Source: Didymodactylos carnosus | Taxonomy: Eukaryota > Rotifera > Eurotatoria > Philodinida > Philodinidae | DNA: 20,843 nucleotides | NCBI GenBank assembly: GCA_905250885.1 | Contig: CAJNOQ010003265.1 | Location: forward strand, 1-20,843 | Direction of reading: 5' to 3' | In this document: positions 20,579 through 20,843 of the stretch, one piece after another | Layout of the letters: the number at the start of each line of letters is the position of its first letter | Numbering within the stretch: the first letter of the stretch is position 1 | Translations under genes and position numbers: made by a program | Notes under the pieces: model-generated | The model's database searches: none | What the model was told of the DNA's origin: nothing | What the model saw: the letters and a program-made list of their open reading frames with translations, nothing else

Positions 20579-20764
20579 GTTGACAAATTAAAGCCAATTA
20601 AGAGATTTTACTGTTTGGTCGACGCAATTTTTTTTTCGTTTCGTCGACACTTTAAAATTCCTATTTCGTCAACAAAATTTTATTCCTGTTTTGTCGACAA
20701 TTTTTTTATCCTAAACCGTCGACCAAAGCTGGCAGTGTATAAAAGTAATTCCCTAAACGTCGAC
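20579..20764. repeat. Regularly spaced GTCGAC array (25-bp period)
   Basis: GTCGAC, or a one-base variant, starts at 20579 (GTTGAC), 20618, 20643, 20668 (GTCAAC), 20693, 20718 and 20759. The five central sites are exactly 25 bp apart although the sequence between them varies (consensus-like AATTTTTATTCCTATTTC). It lies about 160 bp after the integrase stop, where subterminal transposase-binding sites would be expected. A TATAAAA lies at 20738-20744. No matching array was seen upstream of the integrase. Confidence 0.75.
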
Positions 20765-20816
20765 ACAATTTTCTTATAGCAGAATTTATAAACTGAACAG
20801 TGCACTACACTGTCAA
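20731..20816. repeat. CAGTGTA/TACACTG inverted pair near the window end
   Basis: GCAGTGTA (20732-20739) faces TACACTGT near 20808-20815, and the word ACAGTGCACTACACTGT is itself nearly palindromic. It could mark the right terminus of the integrase transposon, but no left-end partner was identified. Confidence 0.3.
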
Positions 20817-20843
20817 AAAAAAGTGTCTTGATAAACCACTCGA

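Noticed and set aside
20579..20764. Regular spacing suggested a CRISPR-like array.
   Set aside because: The repeated core is only six bases, the spacers are about 19 bp of related T-rich sequence, and the context is a eukaryotic transposon.

Overview
The window is AT-rich eukaryotic DNA with GT-AG introns, long intergenic stretches and many small transposable elements. The genes that can be recognised are a glycogen-targeting PP1 subunit and a KRBA2-like integrase, so an invertebrate animal is likely. The low GC, short introns and element load resemble a rotifer (possibly a bdelloid such as Rotaria), but that is a guess. No rRNA, tRNA, CRISPR array or bacterial operon was seen.

Layout. Positions 1033-4993 (minus) hold four joined coding exons of a PP1 regulatory subunit 3 (PPP1R3-like) protein. 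It has a long polar N-terminal part, a clear RVxF-type PP1 docking motif and a C-terminal CBM21 glycogen-binding domain; its first exon or exons were not found. Positions 5000-9800 are mostly non-coding, with a GC-rich foldback near 6.9 kb, a GAGTCC-rich element near 7.6-7.9 kb and a CAAGAA-rich patch near 8.7 kb. Positions 9915-10290 hold a decayed coding remnant that may derive from a heat-shock-factor-type DNA-binding domain. It runs directly into the first of two related AACGCGTT-rich foldback elements (10291-10600 and 10761-11270); the second has perfect 54-bp arms. Positions 11430-13113 are about three tandem copies of a 573-bp unit, two of them identical. A 329-bp inverted-repeat element lies at 13728-14056. 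Positions 15119-15961 (minus) carry a predicted small three-exon gene with hydrophobic segments and no recognised family.

From about 16.5 kb to the end lies a decaying transposon with a KRBA2/Ginger-like DDE integrase. The integrase is broken twice: by a 5-bp direct duplication (frameshift) at 18099-18108, and by a 1784-bp non-autonomous element at 18540-20323 with CCCACTGAAAAAAA inverted ends and a TA target duplication. The cysteine-rich C-terminal tail resumes in the expected frame beyond that insertion. Downstream is an array of GTCGAC motifs spaced exactly 25 bp apart, possibly subterminal transposase sites.

The best-supported novelty is this nested, time-ordered record of element activity, together with the recent 573-bp tandem duplication. 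The PP1 subunit appears to be the only conserved host gene whose role is clear.
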